Source of the DNA: Tardiphaga sp.
Lineage (GTDB): Bacteria; Pseudomonadota; Alphaproteobacteria; Rhizobiales; Xanthobacteraceae
DNA: 15,751 nucleotides
Assembly (NCBI GenBank): GCA_014377915.1
Contig: JACMOT010000200.1
Location: forward strand, 1-15,751
Direction of reading: 5' to 3'
The position numbers and the translations under genes were made by a program. The notes under the pieces are model-generated. The model saw only the letters and a program-made list of their open reading frames with translations, was not told where the DNA came from and searched no databases. How positions within the stretch are numbered: position 1 is the stretch's first letter; every line of letters starts with the position of its first letter. Shown piece after piece: positions 1-7,071 of this stretch.

Positions 1-23
1 AGAGAGCAACACACGCGGTCTGG

Positions 24-51
24 ATTGCTTCGTCGCTTCGCTCCTCGCAAT
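24..51. repeat. Dispersed intergenic palindrome-like repeat
   Basis: The 28 bases begin ATTGC and end GCAAT, with a GC-rich core containing GTCGCTTCGCTCCTC, so the ends form an inverted repeat. From memory, near-identical units (ATTGC-GAGGAGCGAAGCGACGAA-GCAAT on the other strand) are scattered through intergenic DNA of Bradyrhizobium-like genomes. Only one copy is in this window, so its repeat status rests on recollection. It lies 70 bases before the dat start, and although an in-frame ATG-less extension of dat runs through it, I take it as non-coding. Confidence 0.5.
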
Positions 52-120
52 GACGGGGATGGGGCGGGGCAATTCGCCAAAGTCGTCAATCAAGCTGACA
101 AGCAATCAACGGGAAGTACC

Positions 121-978
121 ATGTCGCGCATCGCCTATGTAAACGGTCATTATCAAAACCTGCGCGACGCCGCCGTGAACGTCGAGGACCGTGGCTATCA
201 ATTTGCCGACGGGATCTACGAAGTATGCGAGATCATCGGCAGCAAGATGGTGGATTTTCCGCGTCACATGGCGCGCATGCAACGCTCGCTGCGCGAATTG
301 CGGATCCGTGAGGCGATGCCCTTGGCGTCACTGAAGGTCGTGATGCAGGAGGTGATCCGCCGCAACCGCATCAGCTATGGCATCGTCTATCTGCAGATCA
401 GCCGCGGCGTGGCCCATCGCGACCATGGTTTCCCATCGGCCGATGTACAGCCCAGCCTGGTCGTTACCGCGAAATCGCTGAATTTCGCCAAGAACCAGGC
501 GCAGGCGGAGCGTGGCGTCAAGGTGATAACGACCGCTGAAAACCGCTGGCCGCGCGTCGATATCAAAACCGTCGGTCTGCTGCCCAACGTGCTGGCGAGA
601 CAGGAGGCCCGTGACAAGGGCGCCTACGAAGCCTGGTATGTCGACGCCGATGGTTTTGTGACCGAAGGCGCGTCCTGCAACGCCTGGATCGTCACCAAGG
701 ATGGCAAGGTGGTCACCCGCACGGCCACCTCGGGCATTCTTGCCGGCATCACCCGTGCGGTGCTGATCGATGTGCTGGCCTCGATGCAGATGAAGCTCGA
801 GGAACGCAGCTTTACCCCCGATGAGGCCTATCACGCCGCCGAGGCGTTCGTGTCATCGGCTAGCCAGATCGTGATGCCCGTGGTGAGTATCGACGGCAAG
901 CCGATCGGTGATGGCAAGCCCGGCGGTATCGCGAAGCGGTTGCGTGCTGAGTTCCATCGGTTTTCGGCGATTTCCTGA
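121..978 (+). CDS. dat: D-amino-acid transaminase (PLP fold type IV)
   Basis: A 285-residue protein of the class IV PLP aminotransferases (D-alanine aminotransferase / branched-chain aminotransferase fold), expected to interconvert D-amino acids and 2-oxo acids in the cytoplasm, for example supplying D-Glu or D-Ala for peptidoglycan. The motif VDIKTVGLLPNVLARQEA carries the Schiff-base lysine, K149, and TEGASCN carries the cofactor-binding glutamate, E182. The segment SRGVAHRDHGFP matches the carboxylate-binding RGxxxRxHxFP signature that separates D-amino-acid transaminases from branched-chain and 4-amino-4-deoxychorismate enzymes. I chose ATG 121 because the N-terminus then matches the family (MSRIAYVNGHY) and GGGAAG lies 4 bases upstream; an earlier start would read through the repeat. 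Length is normal. It is followed by hfq after 191 bases, an order I recall as conserved in Bradyrhizobium relatives. Confidence 0.9.
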   Translation: MSRIAYVNGHYQNLRDAAVNVEDRGYQFADGIYEVCEIIGSKMVDFPRHMARMQRSLRELRIREAMPLASLKVVMQEVIRRNRISYGIVYLQISRGVAHRDHGFPSADVQPSLVVTAKSLNFAKNQAQAERGVKVITTAENRWPRVDIKTVGLLPNVLARQEARDKGAYEAWYVDADGFVTEGASCNAWIVTKDGKVVTRTATSGILAGITRAVLIDVLASMQMKLEERSFTPDEAYHAAEAFVSSASQIVMPVVSIDGKPIGDGKPGGIAKRLRAEFHRFSAIS

Positions 979-987
979 GAATCCGCG

Positions 988-1000
988 GGCCTTTTAGGCC
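988..1000 (+). other. Small hairpin after dat
   Basis: GGCCT-TTT-AGGCC forms a perfect 5-bp stem with a 3-base loop, 10 bases after the dat stop. There is no T-run behind it, so it is at best a weak or Rho-assisted end signal between dat and the hfq promoter. Confidence 0.25.
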
Positions 1001-1018
1001 ATCTGTCCGGGAACCGGC

Positions 1019-1047
1019 TTGCCTAAAAAGCGCGCCTGCTTTCTAAT
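1019..1047 (+). promoter_or_regulatory. Putative sigma70-type promoter of hfq
   Basis: TTGCCT (1019-1024) is followed by a 17-base spacer and TCTAAT (1042-1047): four of six and five of six matches to the TTGACA/TATAAT consensus at ideal spacing. Transcription would begin near 1054 and give an hfq leader of roughly 115 bases, a length in which Hfq autoregulatory sites could lie. This is a sequence match only. Confidence 0.45.
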
Positions 1048-1169
1048 CATTCGGTCGTGTACCCGGAGGGGGATCTCAGGGAACAGCGCGACAGCCAAGG
1101 CGACGCCCCGGAGAGGGCTGCGCCCGGTTCAAAAACAAAAAGATGCAATCAGACTGCGGGATTAAAAAA

Positions 1170-1418
1170 ATGGCGGCAGACCGCGCACAAAATCTACAGG
1201 ACACCTTCCTCAACCACGTCCGCAAGACCAAGACGCCACTGACGATCTTTCTGGTGAATGGCGTGAAGTTGCAGGGCATTGTCACATGGTTTGACAATTT
1301 CTGCCTCTTGCTCCGCCGTGACGGTCATTCGCAGCTTGTCTATAAGCATGCCATCTCGACCATCATGCCGGGTGCGCCGATCCAGCTGTTCGAAGGCGGC
1401 GAGGACGCTCCAGCTTGA
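1170..1418 (+). CDS. hfq: RNA chaperone Hfq
   Basis: An 82-residue Sm-like protein that forms a homohexameric ring and pairs small RNAs with mRNAs, controlling translation and decay. The N-terminal [12 protein letters not shown] helix is followed by the Sm1 motif ([21 protein letters not shown]) and the Sm2 signature YKHAIST, with the glutamine and histidine residues used for uridine binding at the proximal face. The C-tail is short (about ten residues after the core), as usual in alphaproteobacteria. I chose ATG 1170, giving MAADRAQN; the in-frame ATG at 1143 would add nine residues not seen in the family. The upstream gap holds a plausible promoter, and hflX follows after 23 bases, the common hfq-hflX pairing. 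Confidence 0.97.
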   Translation: MAADRAQNLQDTFLNHVRKTKTPLTIFLVNGVKLQGIVTWFDNFCLLLRRDGHSQLVYKHAISTIMPGAPIQLFEGGEDAPA

Positions 1419-1441
1419 ACAAACTTTTGAAAGACGCCTGA

Positions 1442-2833
1442 TTGGAACCCCGTAGCTTCGAAGGGAGCGCTGACCGTCCGAAGCCAGCGCCAGGCGAGTC
1501 GACCGGACGTGTTGTCGTCATCGGCCCGTATCTGCGTGTACGGCGCGGTGACGTCGATGCGCAGGCGGACCATCAAACCCGCGATTCCGAAGCGCGGCTG
1601 GAGGAAGCCACCGGCCTGGCGCGCGCGATCGGCCTGACCATTGCCGAGGCCGTGATCGCACCGCTTGGCCAGATCCGTCCGGCCACCTATCTCGGCAAGG
1701 GCAAGGTCGAGGAAATCGTCGGTCTGATCACCGGTCATGACATCGAACTGGTGGTGATGGATTGCGCGCTGTCGCCGATCCAGCAGCGCAATCTGGAGAA
1801 GGAATGGAACACCAAGGTGCTCGACCGCACCGGTCTCATTCTGGAAATCTTCGGCCGCCGCGCCAAGACAAAGGAAGGCGCGCTGCAGGTCGAACTGGCG
1901 CATCTCAATTATCAGCGTAGCCGGCTGGTGCGGTCATGGACCCATCTGGAGCGGCAGCGCGGCGGCTTCGGCTTCATGGGCGGGCCCGGCGAAACCCAGA
2001 TCGAGGCGGATCGCCGCCTGATCGGCGACCGCATCACGCGGATCGAAAACGAAATCAAGAAAGTACAGGCGACGCGACGGCTGCACCGCGCTGGTCGGCA
2101 GCGCGTGCCGTACCGCGTCGTGGCGCTGGTCGGCTACACCAATGCCGGCAAGTCGACGCTGTTCAACCGGCTGACCAAGGCCGAAGTCACGGCCGCCGAC
2201 ATGCTGTTCGCGACGCTCGATCCGACGCTGCGCGCGCTGACGCTGCCGCATGGCGGCAAGGCGATGCTGTCCGACACGGTCGGCTTCATCTCCAACCTGC
2301 CGACGCAGCTGGTCGCGGCGTTTCGCGCCACACTGGAAGAGGTTCTGGAAGCCGACATCATCCTGCATGTCCGCGACATCTCGCATGAAGACGCCGACGC
2401 CCAGCAGAGCGACGTCGACAAGGTGCTGCGCCAGCTCGGCATCGATACCGATGCCAGCGCCCGCATTCTCGAAATCTGGAACAAGATCGACCGCGTCTCG
2501 CCGGATCAGCGCGAAAACCTCGCCAACATTGCCGCGCGGCGTCCGCCGGACAAGCCGTGCTTCCTGGTTTCCGCGGAAAGCGGCGAGGGCATCGACGATT
2601 TGCTCGCCGCGATCGAGACCCGGCTTGCCGCAAGCCGCATCACGCTCGACCTGTCGGTCGACGCCGGCGACGGCGCCGGCGTGAGCTGGCTGCATCGCAA
2701 CGCCGAAGTGCTGGTCAAGGAGCTGCGTGACGGCCATTTCGACATGATCGTGCGCGTCGACGAGACCAAGCGCGACGTGGTGATGGCGAAATTCGGCGCG
2801 ATATTGCACCCGGTGGATGAGCCGACGGAGTAG
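1442..2833 (+). CDS. hflX: Ribosome-associated GTPase HflX
   Basis: A 463-residue TRAFAC-class GTPase that in other bacteria binds the 50S subunit and splits stalled ribosomes, notably under heat stress. The N-terminal glycine-rich HflX domain ends in the family hallmark GGFGFMGGPGETQIEADRRLI (about residues 174-194), followed by a helical linker and the G domain: G1 GYTNAGKST (231-239), FATLDPT around 256-262 (G2 region), DTVGF (278-282, G3), NKID (347-350, G4) and VSAESGEG (376-383, G5). The C-terminal 70 residues form a small extra domain as in the family. The best start appears to be TTG 1442, 23 bases after hfq, with only a weak GAAAG upstream; coupling to hfq translation would fit. The stop abuts the stop of convergent mazG. 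Confidence 0.95.
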   Translation: MEPRSFEGSADRPKPAPGESTGRVVVIGPYLRVRRGDVDAQADHQTRDSEARLEEATGLARAIGLTIAEAVIAPLGQIRPATYLGKGKVEEIVGLITGHDIELVVMDCALSPIQQRNLEKEWNTKVLDRTGLILEIFGRRAKTKEGALQVELAHLNYQRSRLVRSWTHLERQRGGFGFMGGPGETQIEADRRLIGDRITRIENEIKKVQATRRLHRAGRQRVPYRVVALVGYTNAGKSTLFNRLTKAEVTAADMLFATLDPTLRALTLPHGGKAMLSDTVGFISNLPTQLVAAFRATLEEVLEADIILHVRDISHEDADAQQSDVDKVLRQLGIDTDASARILEIWNKIDRVSPDQRENLANIAARRPPDKPCFLVSAESGEGIDDLLAAIETRLAASRITLDLSVDAGDGAGVSWLHRNAEVLVKELRDGHFDMIVRVDETKRDVVMAKFGAILHPVDEPTE

Positions 2834-3649
2834 TTACTCCTTGCCCTTGGCCTCGTCCCACAGCGCGTCCATCTCCTGCAATGACGCTTCCTGCAGCGTG
2901 CGGCCGGTCGCCGCCAGGGCCTGCTCGATATAGCCGAAACGCCGCTCGAATTTGGCGTTGGTGCCGCGCAGCGCGAGATCCGGATCGGCGCCGACATGGC
3001 GCGCCAGATTGACCAGCGCGAACATCAGGTCGCCGGTTTCGGCGGCGACTTCGTGGCTGTCACCGCGATCCAGCGCAGCCTCGATCTCGTCGGCCTCCTC
3101 GCGGATTTTGGCCAGCACTGCGCGCGGGTCGTTCCAGTCAAAGCCGACGCTGGAAGCCTTGCGCTGCAGCGCCATCGCATGGGAGAGCGATGGTTGCCCG
3201 GCCTTGACGCTGGCCAGCAGCGAGGAGGTCGCCGCGCTGCCCGAAGGCTGCCGCGCGGCGCGCTCCGCCTTCTCCTCCGTCTTGATCCGCTCCCAGACGC
3301 CCTTGACGTCGGACGACGTCAATTGGCCATTCTGGTCCGCGAACACATGCGGGTGTCGCCGGATCATCTTTCGCGTGATCGCCTCGACGACGTCACCGAA
3401 CGAAAACGCGTCCTGCTCCTCGGCGATCCGGGCATGGAACACGACCTGCAGAAGGAGATCGCCAAGCTCCTCGCAGAGATCGCCGAGATCATGCCGCGCA
3501 ATGGCGTCGGCAACCTCATAGGCCTCCTCGATCGTATAAGGCGCGATGCTGGCAAAGGTCTGCTCGACGTCCCACGGGCATCCGGTCACCGGCGTGCGCA
3601 ACTGCGCCATGATGGCAATCAGGCCGGCAATATCGCGGGAAGGGGTCAT
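2834..3649 (-). CDS. mazG: Nucleoside triphosphate pyrophosphohydrolase MazG
   Basis: A 271-residue MazG protein, which hydrolyses NTPs and dNTPs to monophosphate and pyrophosphate; in E. coli it clears aberrant nucleotides and lowers (p)ppGpp levels. Two MazG repeats are visible. The first has the metal-binding pattern EEAYE (residues 41-45) with EELGD (60-64); the second, near residues 170-200, has REEADE and AAETGD. Length agrees with E. coli MazG (about 263). ATG 3649 is preferred over the ATG at 3706 because it gives the family start [18 protein letters not shown] and has CGGAG about 7 bases upstream. The gene is convergent with hflX (zero-base gap) and divergent from queC (100-base gap). 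Confidence 0.93.
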   Translation of the reverse strand: MTPSRDIAGLIAIMAQLRTPVTGCPWDVEQTFASIAPYTIEEAYEVADAIARHDLGDLCEELGDLLLQVVFHARIAEEQDAFSFGDVVEAITRKMIRRHPHVFADQNGQLTSSDVKGVWERIKTEEKAERAARQPSGSAATSSLLASVKAGQPSLSHAMALQRKASSVGFDWNDPRAVLAKIREEADEIEAALDRGDSHEVAAETGDLMFALVNLARHVGADPDLALRGTNAKFERRFGYIEQALAATGRTLQEASLQEMDALWDEAKGKE

Positions 3650-3749
3650 GCAAGGCTCCGGATCGGTGGGCGGGATCATCCGCAGGCGTAATCCGCCCAA
3701 CGACATGACGCAACTTCCCCGCCGTGGCGCACGATGCTATTCCCCCGGC

Positions 3750-4466
3750 ATGACCGACACATTCTTGAATCAGACCGCGCTCGTTCTGTTCTCCGGCGGC
3801 CAGGATTCCGCGACCTGCCTGGCCTGGGCGTTGCAACGCTTTGCCCGGGTCGAGATGCTCGGCTTCAGCTATGGCCAGCGCCATCTGATCGAGCTCGACA
3901 GTCGTACGAAATTGTGGGACGGCCTCGCGTCGCTGAATCCCGGCTGGGCCGCCAAACTCGGCGATAGCCATACGCTCGACATCCCGACGCTGAGCGTGAT
4001 CTCCGACACCGCGCTGACCCGCGATGTCGCCATCGAGATGGGCGCCGATGGATTGCCCAACACCTTTGTGCCCGGGCGCAACCTGGTGTTCCTGACCTTC
4101 GCTGCCGCGCTGGCCTATCGCCGCGGCATCAGCCACATTATCGGCGGCATGTGCGAAACCGACTATTCTGGCTATCCGGATTGCCGCGACGACACCATCA
4201 AGGCACTGCAGCAGGCGCTCAATCTCGGCATGGCAAAGAACTTCCAGCTGCACACGCCGCTGATGTGGCTCGACAAGGCGGCGACCTGGGCATTGGCGAA
4301 CGAACTCGGCGGGCAGGGGCTGGTTGACCTGATCCGCGAGCACTCCCACACCTGCTATCTCGGCGAACGCGGCGCGTTGCACGACTGGGGCTATGGCTGC
4401 GGCAAATGTCCGGCCTGCGAACTCCGCGCCAAAGGCTGGCGCGAATTTTCGGCGACGCCCTGCTAG
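3750..4466 (+). CDS. queC: 7-cyano-7-deazaguanine (preQ0) synthase QueC
   Basis: A 238-residue enzyme that converts 7-carboxy-7-deazaguanine to preQ0 with ATP and ammonia, a step in making queuosine of tRNA. The PP-loop ATP-pyrophosphatase motif [12 protein letters not shown] lies near residues 13-24, a SYGQRH segment follows, and the middle carries [17 protein letters not shown]. The C-terminus has the QueC zinc site: C202, C217, C220 and C223, within HTCYLG and CGKCPAC. ATG 3750 gives the family-like N-terminus [17 protein letters not shown]; the in-frame ATG at 3705 would add fifteen unlikely residues. No clear ribosome binding site is visible. No queD, queE or queF is nearby, so the pathway genes are split in this genome. 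Its TAG stop shares a CTAG with the convergent activator gene. Confidence 0.94.
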   Translation: MTDTFLNQTALVLFSGGQDSATCLAWALQRFARVEMLGFSYGQRHLIELDSRTKLWDGLASLNPGWAAKLGDSHTLDIPTLSVISDTALTRDVAIEMGADGLPNTFVPGRNLVFLTFAAALAYRRGISHIIGGMCETDYSGYPDCRDDTIKALQQALNLGMAKNFQLHTPLMWLDKAATWALANELGGQGLVDLIREHSHTCYLGERGALHDWGYGCGKCPACELRAKGWREFSATPC

Positions 4467-4852
4467 CGCGAAAAGTCTCCCGGCCGTAATTCGATCGGCG
4501 CGCCGTGCGGCGTGCGGTCGGCGGCGTGGTCCCAGGCGTCGCGGTAGCGGTGCTGGGTCGCGGCAGTGGCGACGCCCTTGTCGGCAACCAGCCTTTCCAG
4601 CGTGGCCAGCCAGTGCCGGTAATAGGTCTCGCCGGTATCGGCATCGCCGGCGGCCTGGGCGCGCTTGATCTCGGCGGCCAGCGCCGCCGCCCATTCGGTC
4701 CAGCTGAACAACCCGCGCTGATGCAGCACCAGCGCCATCGCGAAGGCCTGGGCCTCCCAGGGTTCACGGAACACCGGCCCTTCATTGTCGCAAGGGATGC
4801 CCGGCACGGCGACGGTGGCGTCGACCGCCGCCTGCGGATCAAGCGCCATCAT
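4463..4852 (-). CDS. Nitrile hydratase activator / accessory protein (beta-like, P14K type)
   Basis: A 129-residue protein resembling the N-terminal half of nitrile hydratase beta subunits. Its [16 protein letters not shown] and [17 protein letters not shown] segments align with [15 protein letters not shown] and [17 protein letters not shown] of the neighbouring beta gene. In cobalt-type systems such proteins (P14K, NhlE) bind the apo alpha subunit and bring in the cobalt by subunit exchange with beta; that role is inferred here from family and position. ATG 4852 forms an ATGA overlap with the beta stop; a second ATG follows directly at 4849. The C-tail ([14 protein letters not shown]) is short and lacks the SH3-like domain of beta. 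The stop overlaps that of convergent queC. Confidence 0.87.
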   Translation of the reverse strand: MMALDPQAAVDATVAVPGIPCDNEGPVFREPWEAQAFAMALVLHQRGLFSWTEWAAALAAEIKRAQAAGDADTGETYYRHWLATLERLVADKGVATAATQHRYRDAWDHAADRTPHGAPIELRPGDFSR

Positions 4853-5508
4853 GCTTGTTCCAGATAGGGCTCGAACGCGTCGACCGAAACCTTCAGCGCT
4901 GGATCGCCATCAGCCCCCCACAATTCGGTGCCGTCAAACACGACGGTGTAGAGCCATTGCGGATGTTCGCCGGCATCGCGCGCGGCCGTGTCGGGAAATA
5001 CGTGGCTGCCATGGTCGCGCTCAACCACACCGACATGGCCGCGGACGTAACGCGGCAGCCGCGTATGCGTAGACGGATGGATATTCCTGGCGCGGACGCG
5101 ATCTCCAGCCTTGAACAGAGCCGGCGCGGGAGCCGGACGGCCGAACTTGCCGCGGACCAGGGTCGGCTCGACATCGGCAGCCATCAATCTGCCGCGCGGC
5201 AGCGGCTTCGGTGGCGCCGAGGCGTGGCCGGCCGTAATTTCATCACGACCGAGAAAGCCCTTGTCGACCAGCAGATCCTCGAGCCCGAGCAGCCATTTCT
5301 GATAGTAGCTGCTCGACAGATACACCTCCGGCGGCAGCGACTCGCGATAGAACCGCGAGGCATCGATGTTGAAAGCGCCGGCCACGCCCATGGCGCGTAC
5401 CATGGCCAGCACGCGGGATTCCCAGGCGGCGTGAAACACCGGCTCGTTTGGCTCGGGCAATACCGCGCCGAAACCATCCATGCCGCCCATGTCGTGAATG
5501 CCGTTCAT
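4849..5508 (-). CDS. nthB: Nitrile hydratase beta subunit
   Basis: A 219-residue beta subunit that pairs with the alpha subunit as a heterodimer or tetramer hydrating nitriles to amides in the cytoplasm. The start [14 protein letters not shown] is the family signature. R52 and R156 sit where the two arginines bonding the oxidised claw cysteines lie in known enzymes, and Y68 and W72 match active-site residues described for the Pseudonocardia cobalt enzyme. The C-terminal part (from about residue 125, [23 protein letters not shown]) is the SH3-like barrel. Both domains are present in one chain, which argues against thiocyanate hydrolase, where they are separate subunits. ATG 5508 overlaps the alpha stop by ATGA and has no strong ribosome binding site, suggesting translational coupling. 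Confidence 0.93.
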   Translation of the reverse strand: MNGIHDMGGMDGFGAVLPEPNEPVFHAAWESRVLAMVRAMGVAGAFNIDASRFYRESLPPEVYLSSSYYQKWLLGLEDLLVDKGFLGRDEITAGHASAPPKPLPRGRLMAADVEPTLVRGKFGRPAPAPALFKAGDRVRARNIHPSTHTRLPRYVRGHVGVVERDHGSHVFPDTAARDAGEHPQWLYTVVFDGTELWGADGDPALKVSVDAFEPYLEQA

Positions 5509-6134
5509 GAAGCCGCGCCCGGCGGCTTTGCAAGGCCGGTGCCGATCATGGAATCGCGCGTGACCAGCTCGGCGAGCTGCGCCTCGCTGAAACCCTCCGT
5601 GCCCTCCGGCCGCATCGGCAGAACCAGGAAACGCGTCTCGGCGGTGGAATCCCAGACCCGGATCTCGATCTCCTGCGGCAGGCTGACGCCGAAATCGGCC
5701 AGCACGCCGCGCGGATCCTTCACCGCGCGCGAGCGATAGGGCGCGGCCTTGTACCAGACCGGCGGCAGGCCGAGCATCTCCCACGGATAACAGGAGCACA
5801 ACGTGCAGACGACCATGTTGTGACGGGCAGGTGTGTTCTCGATCACCACCAGATGGTCGCCGGTGGGGCTGACATGGCCGAGGGTGCCGATTGCCCGGCT
5901 GCCGTCCGCGAGCAAGGCCGCCTTGAACGCCGGATCGATCCAGGCCCGGGCAACAACCTGCGCGCCACTGTGCGGGCCGATCCTGGTCTCGTAGGCCTGG
6001 ACGATGGCGTCCAGCGCCGCGGGATCAACATAGCCCTTTTCCGTCAGGATGGTTTCGAGCGCGCGGACCCGCAGCTCGGTCTCCGACAATTCGGAATGGT
6101 CATGATCGTGGTCGTGGTGATGATGCTCGGTCAT
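5505..6134 (-). CDS. nthA: Nitrile hydratase alpha subunit, cobalt type
   Basis: A 209-residue metal-bearing alpha subunit. The claw VCTLCSC places ligands at C110, C113 and C115; the latter two are the cysteines oxidised to sulfinic and sulfenic acid in this family. Threonine at T111 marks the cobalt type (iron enzymes have CSLCSC). Downstream [21 protein letters not shown] is the expected helix around the site. The N-terminus is unusual: residues 4-13 are [10 protein letters not shown], a likely metal-binding tail that resembles Ni/Co chaperone tails and may help load cobalt; this is inference. It is the first gene of alpha-beta-activator, the order also described for the Pseudomonas putida cobalt enzyme. 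The start ATG 6134 has no strong ribosome binding site. No amidase lies alongside. Confidence 0.94.
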   Translation of the reverse strand: MTEHHHHDHDHDHSELSETELRVRALETILTEKGYVDPAALDAIVQAYETRIGPHSGAQVVARAWIDPAFKAALLADGSRAIGTLGHVSPTGDHLVVIENTPARHNMVVCTLCSCYPWEMLGLPPVWYKAAPYRSRAVKDPRGVLADFGVSLPQEIEIRVWDSTAETRFLVLPMRPEGTEGFSEAQLAELVTRDSMIGTGLAKPPGAAS

Positions 6135-6199
6135 GGCAGCAGAATAGCCGGAACAGAATTGTCCTGTCGAGCGTCGCAGGACTCAGCTAATGCTTCCGC

Positions 6200-6961
6200 A
6201 TGGCTGCTGCTCATCTCCGTCTGCTGTCGATCGCGACCCTGGTTCTGGTCGCCACGGGACTCGTGCTGCCGGGGCAGGCCAAGGCGGCCAATGGCGCCTA
6301 TGCGGTCGATGCCGCCGATATTTCCGACCTCGGCTCCTGCAAGATCGAGAGCTGGCTGTCGACCGCGACCAACACCGATTTTTCCGCCGTCGCCAACCCG
6401 TCCTGCGTCGTCGAGATCACCCGTCCGGTTGAGCTGAGCGTGCTGACCAACCGCTACCGCGCCGATGGCGACTGGGGCACCAGCATGGCGCCGAAGGCCA
6501 AGATCAATCTGGTGCCGACCGGGATCGGCAAGTTCGGTGTGTCGGCCCTCGCCAGCGGCACCTTCGACGCGCTGACCGGTGCCAATACCGCGGTGTTCGC
6601 TGAAATCCCGGCCACCTACCGCTTCAGCGAGATCATGCGCATCAATCTCAACGCCGGCTGGTTATGGGATCGTACCGTCGACAGGCACTACCTCACCTAT
6701 GGCGTCGGCTTCGACTGGAAACTGACCGACGTGCTGCAATATACCGTGGAAATGTTCGGGCAGGCCGGCCAGTCCGAGGTGTCGAGCGTGCTGCGGCCGC
6801 GGGTGCAGACCGGCATGCGCTATCGGCCCAACGACATCTTTTCGGTGGATGTCATCTATGGCCGCAACATCACCGGCGAGAACGCCAACTGGATCACGCT
6901 GGGCACCACGATCCGGTTCAATGCCTCCGACAGCAAACGCGCGCGATCCGGGCATTTGTAG
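6200..6961 (+). CDS. Exported hypothetical protein, probably outer-membrane beta-barrel-like
   Basis: A 253-residue protein I cannot assign to a named family. Residues 1-29 form a signal peptide (hydrophobic LLSIATLVLVATGLVL, probable cleavage after AKA). The mature part begins with a segment holding two cysteines, C47 and C69, spaced 22 apart and likely disulfide-bonded in the periplasm. From about residue 75 on, alternating hydrophobic/polar stretches such as RINLNAGWLWD, YLTYGVGFDWKL, QYTVEMFGQAG and WITLGTTIRF look like amphipathic strands, suggesting an outer-membrane barrel. It does not end in the canonical aromatic residue. It is divergent from the nitrile hydratase operon (65-base gap) and 47 bases before the possible leader ORF of the next operon, so it might share transcripts with either neighbour only on the plus side. 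Confidence 0.75.
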   Translation: MAAAHLRLLSIATLVLVATGLVLPGQAKAANGAYAVDAADISDLGSCKIESWLSTATNTDFSAVANPSCVVEITRPVELSVLTNRYRADGDWGTSMAPKAKINLVPTGIGKFGVSALASGTFDALTGANTAVFAEIPATYRFSEIMRINLNAGWLWDRTVDRHYLTYGVGFDWKLTDVLQYTVEMFGQAGQSEVSSVLRPRVQTGMRYRPNDIFSVDVIYGRNITGENANWITLGTTIRFNASDSKRARSGHL

Positions 6962-7008
6962 CCGTGACGGCCGATGTCCGGTAAGGATGTCCAACGGAGG
7001 TCACAGAC

Positions 7009-7071
7009 ATGTCGATCAGCATCACGACGCCCGGCGACGGTGTCGCCCAAGGGTCCAAGGGCATTTGGTGA
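7009..7071 (+). CDS. Possible 20-codon leader ORF upstream of the kinase
   Basis: ATG 7009 follows a near-ideal ribosome binding site, AACGGAGG (6993-7000), at 8 bases and opens a 20-codon frame ending at TGA 7069-7071. The product would be MSISITTPGDGVAQGSKGIW. The stop overlaps the kinase GTG start as GTGA, so translation could be coupled. It may be a regulatory leader peptide, a tiny protein, or the original N-terminus of the kinase split off by a frameshift. No amino-acid run suggestive of attenuation is visible. Confidence 0.4.
   Translation: MSISITTPGDGVAQGSKGIW

Noticed and set aside
1057..1242. 61-codon frame spanning the hfq leader and start
   Set aside because: Lys/Arg/Gly-rich sequence without homology I recognise, overlapping the certain Hfq frame; better explained as untranslated leader.
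1934..2809. 291-codon minus-strand frame opposite hflX
   Set aside because: Arg/Gln/His/Asp-rich composition without domains; a shadow of the strongly supported HflX gene caused by GC-rich third positions.
3516..4694. 392-codon minus-strand frame across mazG, queC and the activator gene
   Set aside because: It spans three genes with clear motifs, has low-complexity Arg/Ala/Gly sequence and no plausible ribosome binding site.
4463..6134. Thiocyanate hydrolase instead of nitrile hydratase
   Set aside because: In thiocyanate hydrolase the two halves of beta are separate subunits; here beta is a single full-length chain and the third gene has only the N-terminal half, as in activators.
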